A stretch of 64,000 nt of DNA from Dendrophyllia cribrosa (lineage: Eukaryota; Cnidaria; Anthozoa; Scleractinia; Dendrophylliidae), in contig JAJLRJ010000002.1 of assembly GCA_024195265.1 (NCBI GenBank), forward strand, positions 17,932,768 to 17,996,767, written 5' to 3'. The notes under the pieces are model-generated. The model had not been told where the DNA came from, did no database searches, and saw only the letters and a list, made by a program, of their open reading frames with translations. Position numbers and translations under genes: made by a program. This document shows positions 36,101 to 45,467 of the stretch, in pieces (the stretch's first letter is position 1; each line of letters begins with the position of its first letter).

Positions 36101-39100
36101 TAGCCTATGCACTGTGCAGTAGTTTAGAATAAGTGTATATGTTTGGTCCTTGTTAAAGTTAATACCTTAAACAGTTAAATTCTCTCCTTACTTTTTTCCT
36201 TCCCAGCTGTGCATCTCTTTTAAACTGCCCTCTTAGAATCCATCTCTCAATAGCTTCAACCCTTTAATCCCCAAATAATTATATCAAAACACAAATTCTC
36301 CTTCCTTGTCCTCATACATTTCTTATTAAAGTAGCGAGGCGAAGATATTAAAATATCACACTGAGAATCATCTCAGATGATCATGTCCTTAATTCTCAAG
36401 ACCTCTCAGATTGATAAAGCATTGATTCCCAAGGTGAAATTTGATGATCTAAAGATTATGATCTAATCCAAGGAGAAATTTGATGATCTAACGATGATGA
36501 TCTAACCCAAGGAGAAATTTGATGATCACTTTTGGGGCTTAAAGGGTTTAAAAAACACTATGACTGTTTCACTTTCACTAGTTGCTTGTTTTCTTGGGTA
36601 CAATGTATGTTCTTTTACTCTGGACAGAGACCCATTTGTAACTGTGGTCTTCTTTCTAACTGTCCTTACTGTGATCATGTCTCTTTTTGACCCTTTTCCT
36701 TGTAATGGCCAGTCTGAACCAATTTTATTATGACACAGCTTGCAGTCAGTCTGTACTCAGCATGGGCGTAGCCAGGACTTTTTCAGAGGTACGCACAATC
36801 ACCAAATCTTCGCATAAATTTTGAACTGGGTCGTATACTATTTTAAATTTTTACTTATTTTTTTTTAGACTTTTTCAGGTACGTACATGCGTACGTGCGT
36901 ACAGGTAGCTACGCCCCTGCTCAGTGCAATTGTTACATTTTTTCTAGCCAGATGGCTGTCATTGTAGGTGGTGAGGAAAGCTGCTTACTAGCTACTTTGG
37001 CCAGTTTTTAATACTGCTGTAGTCTGTTCGATCTAATTGACAGATTGTTCCATATTATGCACTGTCAGATCCTCTAAGCAAAATTCTTGGACATGCAGGT
37101 TGCTCCAGACTTTGTTCAAACATTAATTATTTTACTTTGTGAAACTCCACCTGTAGTAGGTTTGCTATTTAAAAGCTTAGTCATTTTTCCGACCATAACC
37201 CAGCTCCTCGAGGTAGTTTGGCTTGTTTATATACTTATCCTTAGCACATCGTAGAATCTCCTGGATGTCATCTTCAGATAATTCTTGCTCCCTTATTTTG
37301 CTGATGATCTCATTCAAGGCCCCATTCTTCTTCAATTCTGCCATTGCCTCCTCCTTGCTTGTGCATTCCAATGTTAATTTTCCTGGAAAGAACTTACCAG
37401 GCTTTGCAGCTAGCATCTTGCTTGGTGATGCCTGCTGTTTCATCAACATTGCTTTACTGTTGAACGTATCGGCATACGTGAAACTCTTTTGACGAGTGAC
37501 TCTATAGTCATACTTTTTCTCCTCAGTTGAGCTTTTGTTTTTCTTTTTATCTTCTGTATCAGCTTCTTTGAAGCCCATACCTAGCTTCAACTTGTGAATA
37601 TCATCAGAAAACTCAAACATCTTAAACTCAAGCTGTGCCACCTCCTCAGACAAAAGCTGAAACTTACTGCTCAGTTCCTCAATCTTTAAAGGCTGGTCAG
37701 TTTTGGTATCTTTTCTATTTTCACCTGCTCCCTTGGACTCAATGTTTTTAGCAGCCTTTCCTATAAGCACTGTTTCATCTGCTGAGCTTTCGCTTGATTC
37801 TGATGAAGTATACTCAGGAATTTCTTCCAATTTTGTAGCACGTGAAGGTTTTTCTTTCTTCATCCCAGCATCTTTGCTGTCTGTCTTTTTTGCAGCACCC
37901 TCGCCTTTCAATTCTTGCAACTCATTTTTTGCAGTGCTTGACTTCTGTGAGATAAGAAAGTGACCGTTGGAGGGTGAAACATCAGATGTTACTTTTGGAG
38001 GTGCAATCTTACCCCTGAGTTCTCTGTTTTCGTTGGTAGTTTGATTGGCAGCCTTATCTGTTTGTTCAAAGAAACTCACTGGTATTGTGGTGGCAGCCCT
38101 CTTTCGTGGACTCTTGATGTACTCATACTTAGCAAGAGTGTCAATTGTTATTGTCTCAAAAGTGTATTTACCATACTTGTTGTCCGCATCCCCCTTTTCT
38201 TCCTTGCTTTTAACCAAATCTTTCTCATGAGAATGAAAATTAACAGATGAGGTCTCACGTTTAGGGGAGGATGTCAGTCTAGCACCAATGTCTTTTCCAT
38301 TTGATGGCTTTCTACTGAGTGAGCTGCCTGATGTTTTTCTTGGGCTTGAAAGCTTTTCAGCCAGTAGCTCTGTGTAGAGGCGTTTGGTCTTGTCATCAGT
38401 TTCCCACCATTTGTAAGTTGGGAAGTTAGGGGCTGCAGCCATTGGCTGTCAAAGATACCTTGGATCTGTTTTTAGTAAAAATTAACATCGAAAGTAATGT
38501 TTACATCATTAGACTATGATGGAGAAGTCCCTCTTTTCTCTCAGGGATAGTCCAGAGGTGATCATGAGAGTGGCATGAAAATTGCATGTGCAAGGAGATG
38601 TATGCAAGAGGAGAAGAAAAGAGTGATTATATACAGACTAAGCCATGGCATTTGACTTATGCATTGCCTCTTTTCTTCTCCTCCCCATGCATCATGTCTC
38701 CTCATGCACACAGTTTTCACATGCTCGCGTGATTGTTCACTCAGCTATTCCTGAGAGAACAGAGGGACTACTTGTACTGTAGTCCATTACATCAAATTAT
38801 TTAGCTAGGATTTTTCAAAGAATGGAGATAGATGTACAGATGTACATGTATACTAGTAAGGCCAGGGGGACGACCCCACACATAAAAATAATTAATATGC
38901 TTCATGCCAATTATTACCTTATTTTATTTGAGTTATTTAATCCATCAGTCCCTAGGGGTGGCAAAAATGAATATTCTAGAAAAATCCTGAATTAATTTTT
39001 GGAAATAGGAACATACTGCGTAAGGGCTTTTGACGTATGGTCAAAACATGTGCTTTAACTTTGTGAGGGACTGGCAGCCCAAAGTTGGTTAATATATTTT

Positions 39101-42100
39101 TTTATTTTAAAACACTAAAGGATGTAAAGCTTGCTGTTAATATTTTGCCACATTAGAGATCATTAAAGAGTTGTGGGTCAGAAATAGTAATGCTACAGTA
39201 TGGTTTCATGTGGATGGGCCAATTTAAAAAGTTTGAACATTATTGTTTTCTGTAGATGGTGATGTGGTCCTCCCGTGTCCTGAGATAGCAAATGAAGGTG
39301 CTCTGTGGTTTTCAGACCTCACTGTGGCTGACCCCACCCTGATAATACCCTTTGCTGTTGGTATCTTTAATATCACCAATATTGAGGTGAGTATATAATA
39401 ATAATAAATGAAGGGGTGCCTGGAAAAAAGCCCTAAGTGACTTCTGATAAACTGCTGGATTCTCATTCCAACTTGCCTTGTATTCCCTTGTGAAAAACAG
39501 GGAGAATTTGACGTTACATCAAAAGTCACTTAGGGCCTTATTCCGCGCACCCCTTCAATTATTATTACCTTCTAGAGACTATAAAACACAGCTCCTGTGT
39601 AATGTTGACATTACAATCAAAAGTGGGACTGCTTTATGCCTTATGAACTCAAAAGTTCTAGTCTCAACAATTTACAATAGTTCTAACATGGCAAGCAATC
39701 ACATTTGACAGACAACACGTAAATTATAATTATTGAAATTCCTGGGTTCATCCATACCTTTACTAAAAAAATCATGTTGGCAATTCAAGGGCTTAAGGTA
39801 GAAAAAGCCAGGTCTATCTGTAGTGACAATTTTGCCTTGAAATTAAAATTGCTTCAAATCAGCCCAATTTTAGCACAGAGACTCATGGTTATCATGTACT
39901 AACTGAAGAAAGTTAGCTGTGTATTTATTTTTGGAGCAAAAGGCTTCAATAAGAAGAAAGCTTATTGCTTTCCTTCAAACTCAAGCATTTCCCAGCACAG
40001 CAGAGGAGGCAATCAGCTTGATTGATAACTTTTCTTTCAGTTCAAACATACAACAAGGAAAATCAGTAATGCTTGGCTTGAGTTGGTTCAGTTTTACGCA
40101 AAAAGTAATTGGCCAATTCTTAGTGGTTAAGCCTTTTGTTCAAGCCCAGGCTGCTCCTAATCACAACAATATTCTTGACAAGAGAATTTGTAGGTGAATG
40201 CTGGGGTGCTGAACTTCCCATACCCTTTCTCCCAATATCTGCTTCTTCCTTGCAGGTAGTTTGACATGATAAAGGAAGTAGAAATTAAACATTCTTACTA
40301 ATCCTTTTTTTGTTTCTAAAGAATAATATAACAATTGAAACTCTCTGACAAACATGTAGAAATTTGGAAAAGACACCGCTAGCTGAGTTAAACATACATT
40401 GTCCCTATAATATTTAAAAAATAATGAATGGAATATTTCCACCATAACAGCAGTTTCTTGTTTTCTTAAGCCTGTACTCTTAATTAATCTACCTGTATAC
40501 CAGTACTCTCTAGAAACTTTATAATATCACCAAAATGTGCAGAAATGAAATTTATAAACAATTTTTGTTTTGTTTTAACTGAAGTGAATGTTTATAATAA
40601 AAACTAGGAAAAAGAAACTGCATACTCAATGTTTTTTATCAAAATATTATTTCATGGTTTATACATGAATATTGGTGAAGTGTAATTCTTTGCAGATACT
40701 ACTGTATTAATTCAGCGCACCATTTTAGCCCATGAAGGGATCCATGAGTTAGGTGGTAGTTATAGTTTGTTCTGAATTTCAGGACAGCTATGTTTTTTCT
40801 TCCTGTCCAATTTTGTTTTAGGCAATTATGTCAATAAATTACAGTGTATTAGTGGTTAAAATGATTCATAACAAGATGTTTTTACTTACTGAACTGGAGT
40901 AAATCTTTTGACTGTACCTTGCAGCAACCCCTCACCACTGGGTTTTCTCTTGCAAGTGTGGCATGGACTTTAAACATGCCAGCTTTTTATAGGCAAGGAG
41001 TTTCAACTCAGGGTGTGGAGCCCTGTTGTGTTTAGTGTTTACTTCACATGTCAGGTGAAGCTGGCTTTATTGTTTACAATCTGAGTGAGTTATAGCCTGA
41101 TTTCTAAGGTGGAGTTTGGGTGTGGTTCCCATTAGGTAAAAATTGGAACTTTTAAGTCATAAAAAAAGAAAACATAACCTCTTAATTTCTCAGAGTTGCC
41201 TTTTTATGTTTCTTGATTTATATAAGGTGCAGATTAGCCTAAAATGTAACGAAAAGAAACATCTTGGAGGATACATTCCCACTGAATTTGTTTTGGAAAG
41301 GAATGTGTATTTTGGATGTTACCAAAATAACCGTGACATATGAACAGGTGACTGCTGCCACCTGTTCATGGCCTGGTGATTGTTCATACTGTTGACATAG
41401 TTGACAGACTTGACTGTCAGTTTCCAAGGGTAACAGGGTTTTGTTTGGGAAAGCCTGACAAGGTGTCATGTGTAAATGTAATTGTGTGGTCACCCGTTCA
41501 TTAAGCAGGTATATATGATGATTGATGATCATCATGTCAACTGCTGAGTTTTATTCCACATTACTATCCTGCAAGTTTTCTCTTGCTTATAATAATATAT
41601 GTTTTCAGAAAGTACAATCATATTAATTATAAAATACTTGAATATAAATGTTACTGTCTAGCTTGTTGCAATAGAATAAAAGCAGTAAAAATTTTATGCA
41701 TGATTTCTGTATTGAAAGTTTGCAAGCCTGTCTCCCTTGCATACTGTAATTTGTGTTTTTGGAAAGAATATAATTATTTGAGTAGACATGACAAGATGTG
41801 AATATAAAGTTAGAACTGCACTTTGTTTTATACACATCACAACAAAACAACTACAGACAAATGATCAGTTTTGCATATTTATAATGGGTACATGAAGTGC
41901 TATAAATATGCTGACTTGCAGCTTTGCCTAAAATGTTCTACCTACTCTAAAACTTCTGCTTCTTCAAATGCTTTTCCTTTTTCCTCTTGAATTACTTTGA
42001 ATGTTTGAGAAAATCATTGAGTGTACTTGAAGGGATTAATATGAAAGGGGCATATTTAATTTGAAGTTTTGTCCTAAATATGTGAAACCGTTCCAAACTT

Positions 42101-42544
42101 GCCCATTGTTTACATTCACTGTGGATTTTGCATACCGGTATTTAACTTTGATCCATGTTTATTTTGTTGCCAGAAGGCTAATTATTTTTTAAAACATTCA
42201 CCATTGTGTTTGTACCGCCCATTTGCCATGGTAACATGTATATGCTAAGAAATTAAGACTTTGAGTGATAGGGCCTTTAAAGTGGCTGCCCCCAAACTGT
42301 GGAACTCATTACCCAGTGATCTACACGCGATAAGTAACTTGTATACTTTTAAATGCCACTTGAAGACATATCTTTTTAGGCTTGCATATGATTAGATTCT
42401 TATTCCCTTTGTATTTCATAGTTTTTACATTTTAGAGTTTTCGTATTTTTTGTTATATTATGTATTTCAGTTAATATTATAGTTATAATTTGTAATGTAC
42501 ATTTGATCATTTACATGGAATATGCACAATATAAGCAAGCAAAT

Positions 42545-42587
<43 letters not shown>

Positions 42588-44423
42588 AACTACAACAACA
42601 ACTCGAATAAGTAAAGATTTGGTAAAACATTTGACAATAAAAATCTGCGATAAAATATTATAAAACATAACACGACGTTTCGACGTTTCCAGAACGTCAT
42701 TATCAAGTGAAAATGAAATAATGAAATCGAGTATATATAGTAAAAAGATGAATAAATTAAAAGGCATTGAAAGTCAAACAAAGAGTTTGGCCCTAATGGA
42801 GTCGCTCTGGGTGTTTAAATTGGGTCTTATTGTACATAAGAACAATAAGACCCAATTTAAACACCCAGAGCGACTCCATTAAGGCCAAACTCTTTGTTTG
42901 ACTTTCAATGCCTTTTAATTTATTCATCTTTTTACTATATATACTCGATTTCATTATTTCATTTTCACTTGATAATGACGTTCTGGAAACGTCGAAACAT
43001 TGTGTTATGTTTTATAATATTTTATCGCAGATTTTTATTGTCAAATACAACAACAACAACAACAAAAAAAAACAGGGCAATATCAAGTACACAGAATTTT
43101 CACTACTACATGCAAACATTAGGCACATCACATTTTGGCCAAATATGAGTTATACACCCCTTTTGCATTCAGTCCTTGACTTAACCCATTCGCTCCTATA
43201 CCGGCCAAAACCGGCCGTACAATACTCCACTGCTTTAAAAAATTGCAACTTTCTCAATCGCGCGAACATTGCCCTAACTAGCAGTTCTCTGTACCATAGT
43301 TGTAATAATCTCTATGAATCTCACTTGGGTATAACTCTCTTGTGTTTAGCTCAATGCACTGCGACGACAGAAAACAACAAAGTTCCAACAGATTGTGACA
43401 AACACTCTGCGAATCGTATCGGTGGGAATGGTGCTTGTTGCTTCACAAGTGCCAACCGTAAGTTGCCATTGGCCTCTGAATTATATATTTTTATAATAAC
43501 ATTGAATAACTACAAATAACTGTAAAAAATGAAGGGATTACTGGAAGAAAGGCAAGAGTGAAGTGAAGATTAATTTTTGTTTCTTTGTGGCATAGCGACT
43601 TTATATGTTCACATAGACTGCATAAATTATGTTTCTCTTGTCAAAAATTAATCTACAATTTTGAAGAATTTGCCCACCTATATTATATGTGTATAGTACA
43701 TCCATGTAGTTAACTAAAGGCAATTTATCATGTCTAAATAAGGCTGGATTTAAGTTAATAACAAATTTTGGATCTAAAATAAACATTGATAGTACCTCAA
43801 ATAAATGCCAGTTGTGTTTATGCAAAATTTTACTCAGTTTGTATTAATTTATTTAGTAAGAGGTGATTTGTTTTTATATGGGGTTGCTGCTACTCTTTTA
43901 TAAATCGCCTTATGGCCTTTCTTTTTATTATTATTATTGTATTTTATCATTACTTATTGTCTGTGACTTGATTAATTGGCATTAAATTGTATACAATCAA
44001 TCAATCAATCAATCAATCACATTTAAGGTATTAATTCAGAGCCTGATGTTTTATCAAGAAAATAGAAGACCAGTATATTTAAAATAATTAAACCAGTTGT
44101 CTTAAAACAAAAGAAATGAACTAAGCATTAATATATTTTCGTTGCTTATAAGCTGCTGCTACATGTAGGTAAATTAATCATTCCAAACCATGTTTCTGTG
44201 TTTTCAGGCCATGTCTCTGTACTGGTCAGTCTCTGCCTTCTTTGGTCTGACTCAGAACATTGCCTTAAAATTTCCGTCTGTCCGTCGCCAGTTTGGCATT
44301 CCAAAGACTCCCAGTGAGAGTGAGCACCCAATACAAGACTTGAGGAACCTGGCTCGGCTGAAGAAGGAAGAGTTTCTCAGGATTCAAAGAGAAGGACAAT
44401 CAACGAAAAAGAAGAAGTCATGA
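30170..44423 (+). CDS. COX18: COX18 mitochondrial inner-membrane insertase (seven exons)
   Basis: The exons are 30170-30211, 31814-32004, 32916-33123, 34909-35059, 39256-39386, 43350-43457 and 44208-44423. All introns are GT-AG, the phases agree, and the product is 348 residues. COX18 is the Oxa1/YidC-family protein that exports the C-terminal domain of cytochrome c oxidase subunit 2 across the inner membrane. Family segments are LPWW then IIGSTAVLRSIITVPLA (first helix), NPMKMYILPWIQLPLWFF, the GALWFSDLTVADPTLIIPF loop and helix, a FQQIVTNTLRIV helix, and AMSLYWSVSAFFGLTQN. Exon 1 (MSVLRLPLRRLNHS) is Arg-rich, as expected of a mitochondrial targeting peptide. Exon 6 is only 36 codons and lies in a repeat-rich intron. 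Intron 4 contains an antisense gene. The first exon is the least certain. Confidence 0.93.
30785..30804. repeat. Poly-C tract
   Basis: A run of about 14 C bases within COX18 intron 1. Confidence 0.9.
30900..31285 (+). repeat. Dispersed repeat in COX18 intron 1
   Basis: The segment starts TACCAAGTCTCATGCCTGCG and contains AGCTGGATGTTATTAAACGG. A second copy in the same orientation lies at about 62814-63175. It has short TCGGA-rich subrepeats near its right end. No coding potential was recognised. Confidence 0.7.
33263..34120. repeat. Repeat with TTAACCCTTTxAxGC ends in COX18 intron 3
   Basis: The left end TTAACCCTTTTACGC and the right end GCTTAAAGGGTTAA are inverted. Inside, the block GACTATAGTCAC occurs twice near 33290-33340, and a GCCAATTGGCAC palindrome lies near 33577. 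It is probably a composite of degraded elements. Confidence 0.5.
35123..35545 (+). repeat. 88-bp tandem repeat array, about five copies
   Basis: The word GGATGAAATCCTATGGTGTG (GAG in the last copy) recurs at 35143, 35231, 35319, 35407 and 35495, exactly 88 bp apart. Copies differ at a few sites such as TTCAGT versus TTGAGT and AAATCTC versus AAACCTC. The array lies in COX18 intron 4, just after exon 4, and grew inside a dispersed repeat that begins TTAACCCTTTCACTCCC near 35078. Confidence 0.95.
36258..36549. repeat. Dispersed repeat with AACCCTTTAATCCCC ends
   Basis: The left end AACCCTTTAATCCCCA is mirrored by GGGGCTTAAAGGGTT at the right. The interior carries GGAGAAATTTGATGATC repeated in short tandem near 36473-36526. 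It is a relative of 29041-29255. Confidence 0.6.
37177..38442 (-). CDS. Intronless protein of unknown function nested in COX18 intron 4
   Basis: One ATG-started frame of 421 residues runs antisense inside the fourth COX18 intron. No family was recognised. The N-terminus (residues 9-31) has a Trp/Tyr-rich motif, TYKWWETDDKTKRLY. The middle is long, Lys/Ser-rich and probably disordered, with an SSESSESSADE patch (213-223) resembling casein-kinase-2 targets. Residues 254-291 have heptad spacing and could form a short coiled coil. The C-terminal 65 residues look folded, with two predicted helices around AMAELKKNGALNEIISKI and LSEDDIQEILRCAKDKY. The frame has no breaks and uses codons like its neighbours. 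A full-length open frame of this size with sharply bounded conserved-looking ends argues for a real gene, perhaps a retrocopy that lost its introns. Function is unknown. Confidence 0.75.
   Translation of the reverse strand: MAAAPNFPTYKWWETDDKTKRLYTELLAEKLSSPRKTSGSSLSRKPSNGKDIGARLTSSPKRETSSVNFHSHEKDLVKSKEEKGDADNKYGKYTFETITIDTLAKYEYIKSPRKRAATTIPVSFFEQTDKAANQTTNENRELRGKIAPPKVTSDVSPSNGHFLISQKSSTAKNELQELKGEGAAKKTDSKDAGMKKEKPSRATKLEEIPEYTSSESSESSADETVLIGKAAKNIESKGAGENRKDTKTDQPLKIEELSSKFQLLSEEVAQLEFKMFEFSDDIHKLKLGMGFKEADTEDKKKNKSSTEEKKYDYRVTRQKSFTYADTFNSKAMLMKQQASPSKMLAAKPGKFFPGKLTLECTSKEEAMAELKKNGALNEIISKIREQELSEDDIQEILRCAKDKYINKPNYLEELGYGRKND
38525..38770. repeat. Imperfect foldback repeat just upstream of the nested gene
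   Basis: AGTCCCTCTTTTCTCTCAGG on the left is mirrored by CCTGAGAGAACAGAGGGACT on the right. Inner words (GAGGAGAAGAAAAGAG and CTCTTTTCTTCTCC) also pair. It lies 80 bp before the ATG of the antisense gene and so may overlap its promoter. Confidence 0.65.
39398..39567. repeat. 170-bp terminal inverted repeat element
   Basis: The arms TAATAATAAATGAAGGGGTG and CACCCCTTCAATTATTATTA are inverted and extend through AAGCCCTAAGTGACTT and AAGTCACTTAGGGCCTT. The element begins about 11 bp after the splice donor of COX18 exon 5. Confidence 0.8.
42267..42395 (+). pseudogene. LINE polymerase 3'-end fragment
   Basis: The frame reads RAFKVAAPKLWNSLPSDL followed by FKCHLKTYLFRLAYD and a stop. The AAPxLWNSLP and FKxxLKTYLF words are the usual last 40 residues of a large group of animal LINE reverse transcriptases. 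Only this tail is present, in COX18 intron 5, as expected for a 5'-truncated insertion. Confidence 0.75.
42629..43046. mobile_element. 418-bp near-perfect hairpin in COX18 intron 5
   Basis: Two arms of about 205 bp (42629-42833 and 42842-43046) are reverse complements with only a few mismatches around an 8-bp loop. They include ACGTTTCGACGTTTCC-type and AATTGGGTCTTATTGT words. AT-rich and CAA microsatellites flank it. The similarity of the arms implies recent origin. Since it lies in a COX18 intron, the pre-mRNA could fold into a 200-bp double strand. Both arms generate mirror-image open frames that are not genes. Confidence 0.9.
43980..44020. repeat. (CAAT)n short tandem repeat
   Basis: About five CAAT units in COX18 intron 6. 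Confidence 0.8.
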
Positions 44424-45190
44424 CAGGATGATGGTCAGTTGTGTAACGATGGTAAGATTGCTCATAATTTGTTAGCCTTCTTCACATGCAAAGATGGTCA
44501 ATGAAAAGTGAATGGCACTCATTTATGTTAAAATGATATTTCTTTCCAGGCCCAGAGAAGTGACGGAATTCAGGGAAAATTTGGGATTTACCCAAGCAGA
44601 CAGATTAATTTAAGCTGGTGGTTGAAAATCGAAGAGCTTTGGAATTACGGAATTTCAGTTGGCTGAATTCCAATACATGTACAGTATAAGGACAGAAGGT
44701 TATGAGCTTTTAATATGGAACAATACCATTACAACATGATGAAGACCAAGTGGGTGTGAAACATTACATCAGATCCAAATTTACTGTGTGCCAAGAAAAC
44801 AGGCCATCATCATGACAAACAGTGGTATGGAAGTGACGCTTTATAAAGCAGTAATGGAGATCAACATGTAACTGTATTGAGTAATGAAGTTGGTGCTGTT
44901 GGTACTCTAAATCAAGTCTCTAATTCATGTATTTGTTATTAGAAGAAATTTTTAACAAATTCAAAAACTGTAAAAATTTTAGTGTTGTGACATACAGTGG
45001 AACACTGCTATTATAGACAATTTTCTTGATTCCAGCTAAAAGTCCATTCATGTATATTTATTACAGACAACAGATAGTTTTTTTTTGTCCCACTAAAACA
45101 ATCTCATACATAGTTAATCTCATTAAATACAAAGGCATTTTTTTTAAAAAAAGGACAAACAACTCAGTTGATCAGTTGAAGCCAATTCTC

Positions 45191-45196
45191 TTTATT
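45191..45196 (-). other. Candidate polyadenylation signal of the group XII phospholipase A2 gene
   Basis: TTTATT on the plus strand (AATAAA on the minus strand) lies 272 bp after the stop of the minus-strand gene. It falls inside the interval expected for the COX18 3' untranslated region. Confidence 0.4.
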
Positions 45197-45292
45197 CGTC
45201 TTATAGAAAATAAGATGAAGGATTTTCTACAGGTTATTTTCTAATGGAGGTAGAACACACTTTGCTATTGTTTGAATGTAGATGTTGGAGAA

Positions 45293-45298
45293 AATAAA
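45293..45298 (+). other. Candidate COX18 polyadenylation signal
   Basis: An AATAAA lies 870 bp after the COX18 stop and 170 bp from the stop of the opposing phospholipase gene. If both signals are used, the two mRNAs overlap tail to tail by about 100 bp. Confidence 0.4.
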
Positions 45299-45467
45299 AC
45301 TTACAGTAACTTGGAAACACTCCCTTGTGTTATGACTGACAATAGGTTCTACAGAATGGTAAACCTGTGGTTGTGCTGCTTGGTAAATCACAGCATTTCA
45401 TTTACAATTTTGATATCTCCTACCCATTATTAAATAAATACATGTACCACAAATATTTTATGATGGG

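Noticed and set aside
42908..43519. 203-codon plus-strand frame
   Set aside because: Its first part is the right arm of the 418-bp hairpin (the mirror frame exists at 42507-42781), and its end overlaps a COX18 exon in a different phase.
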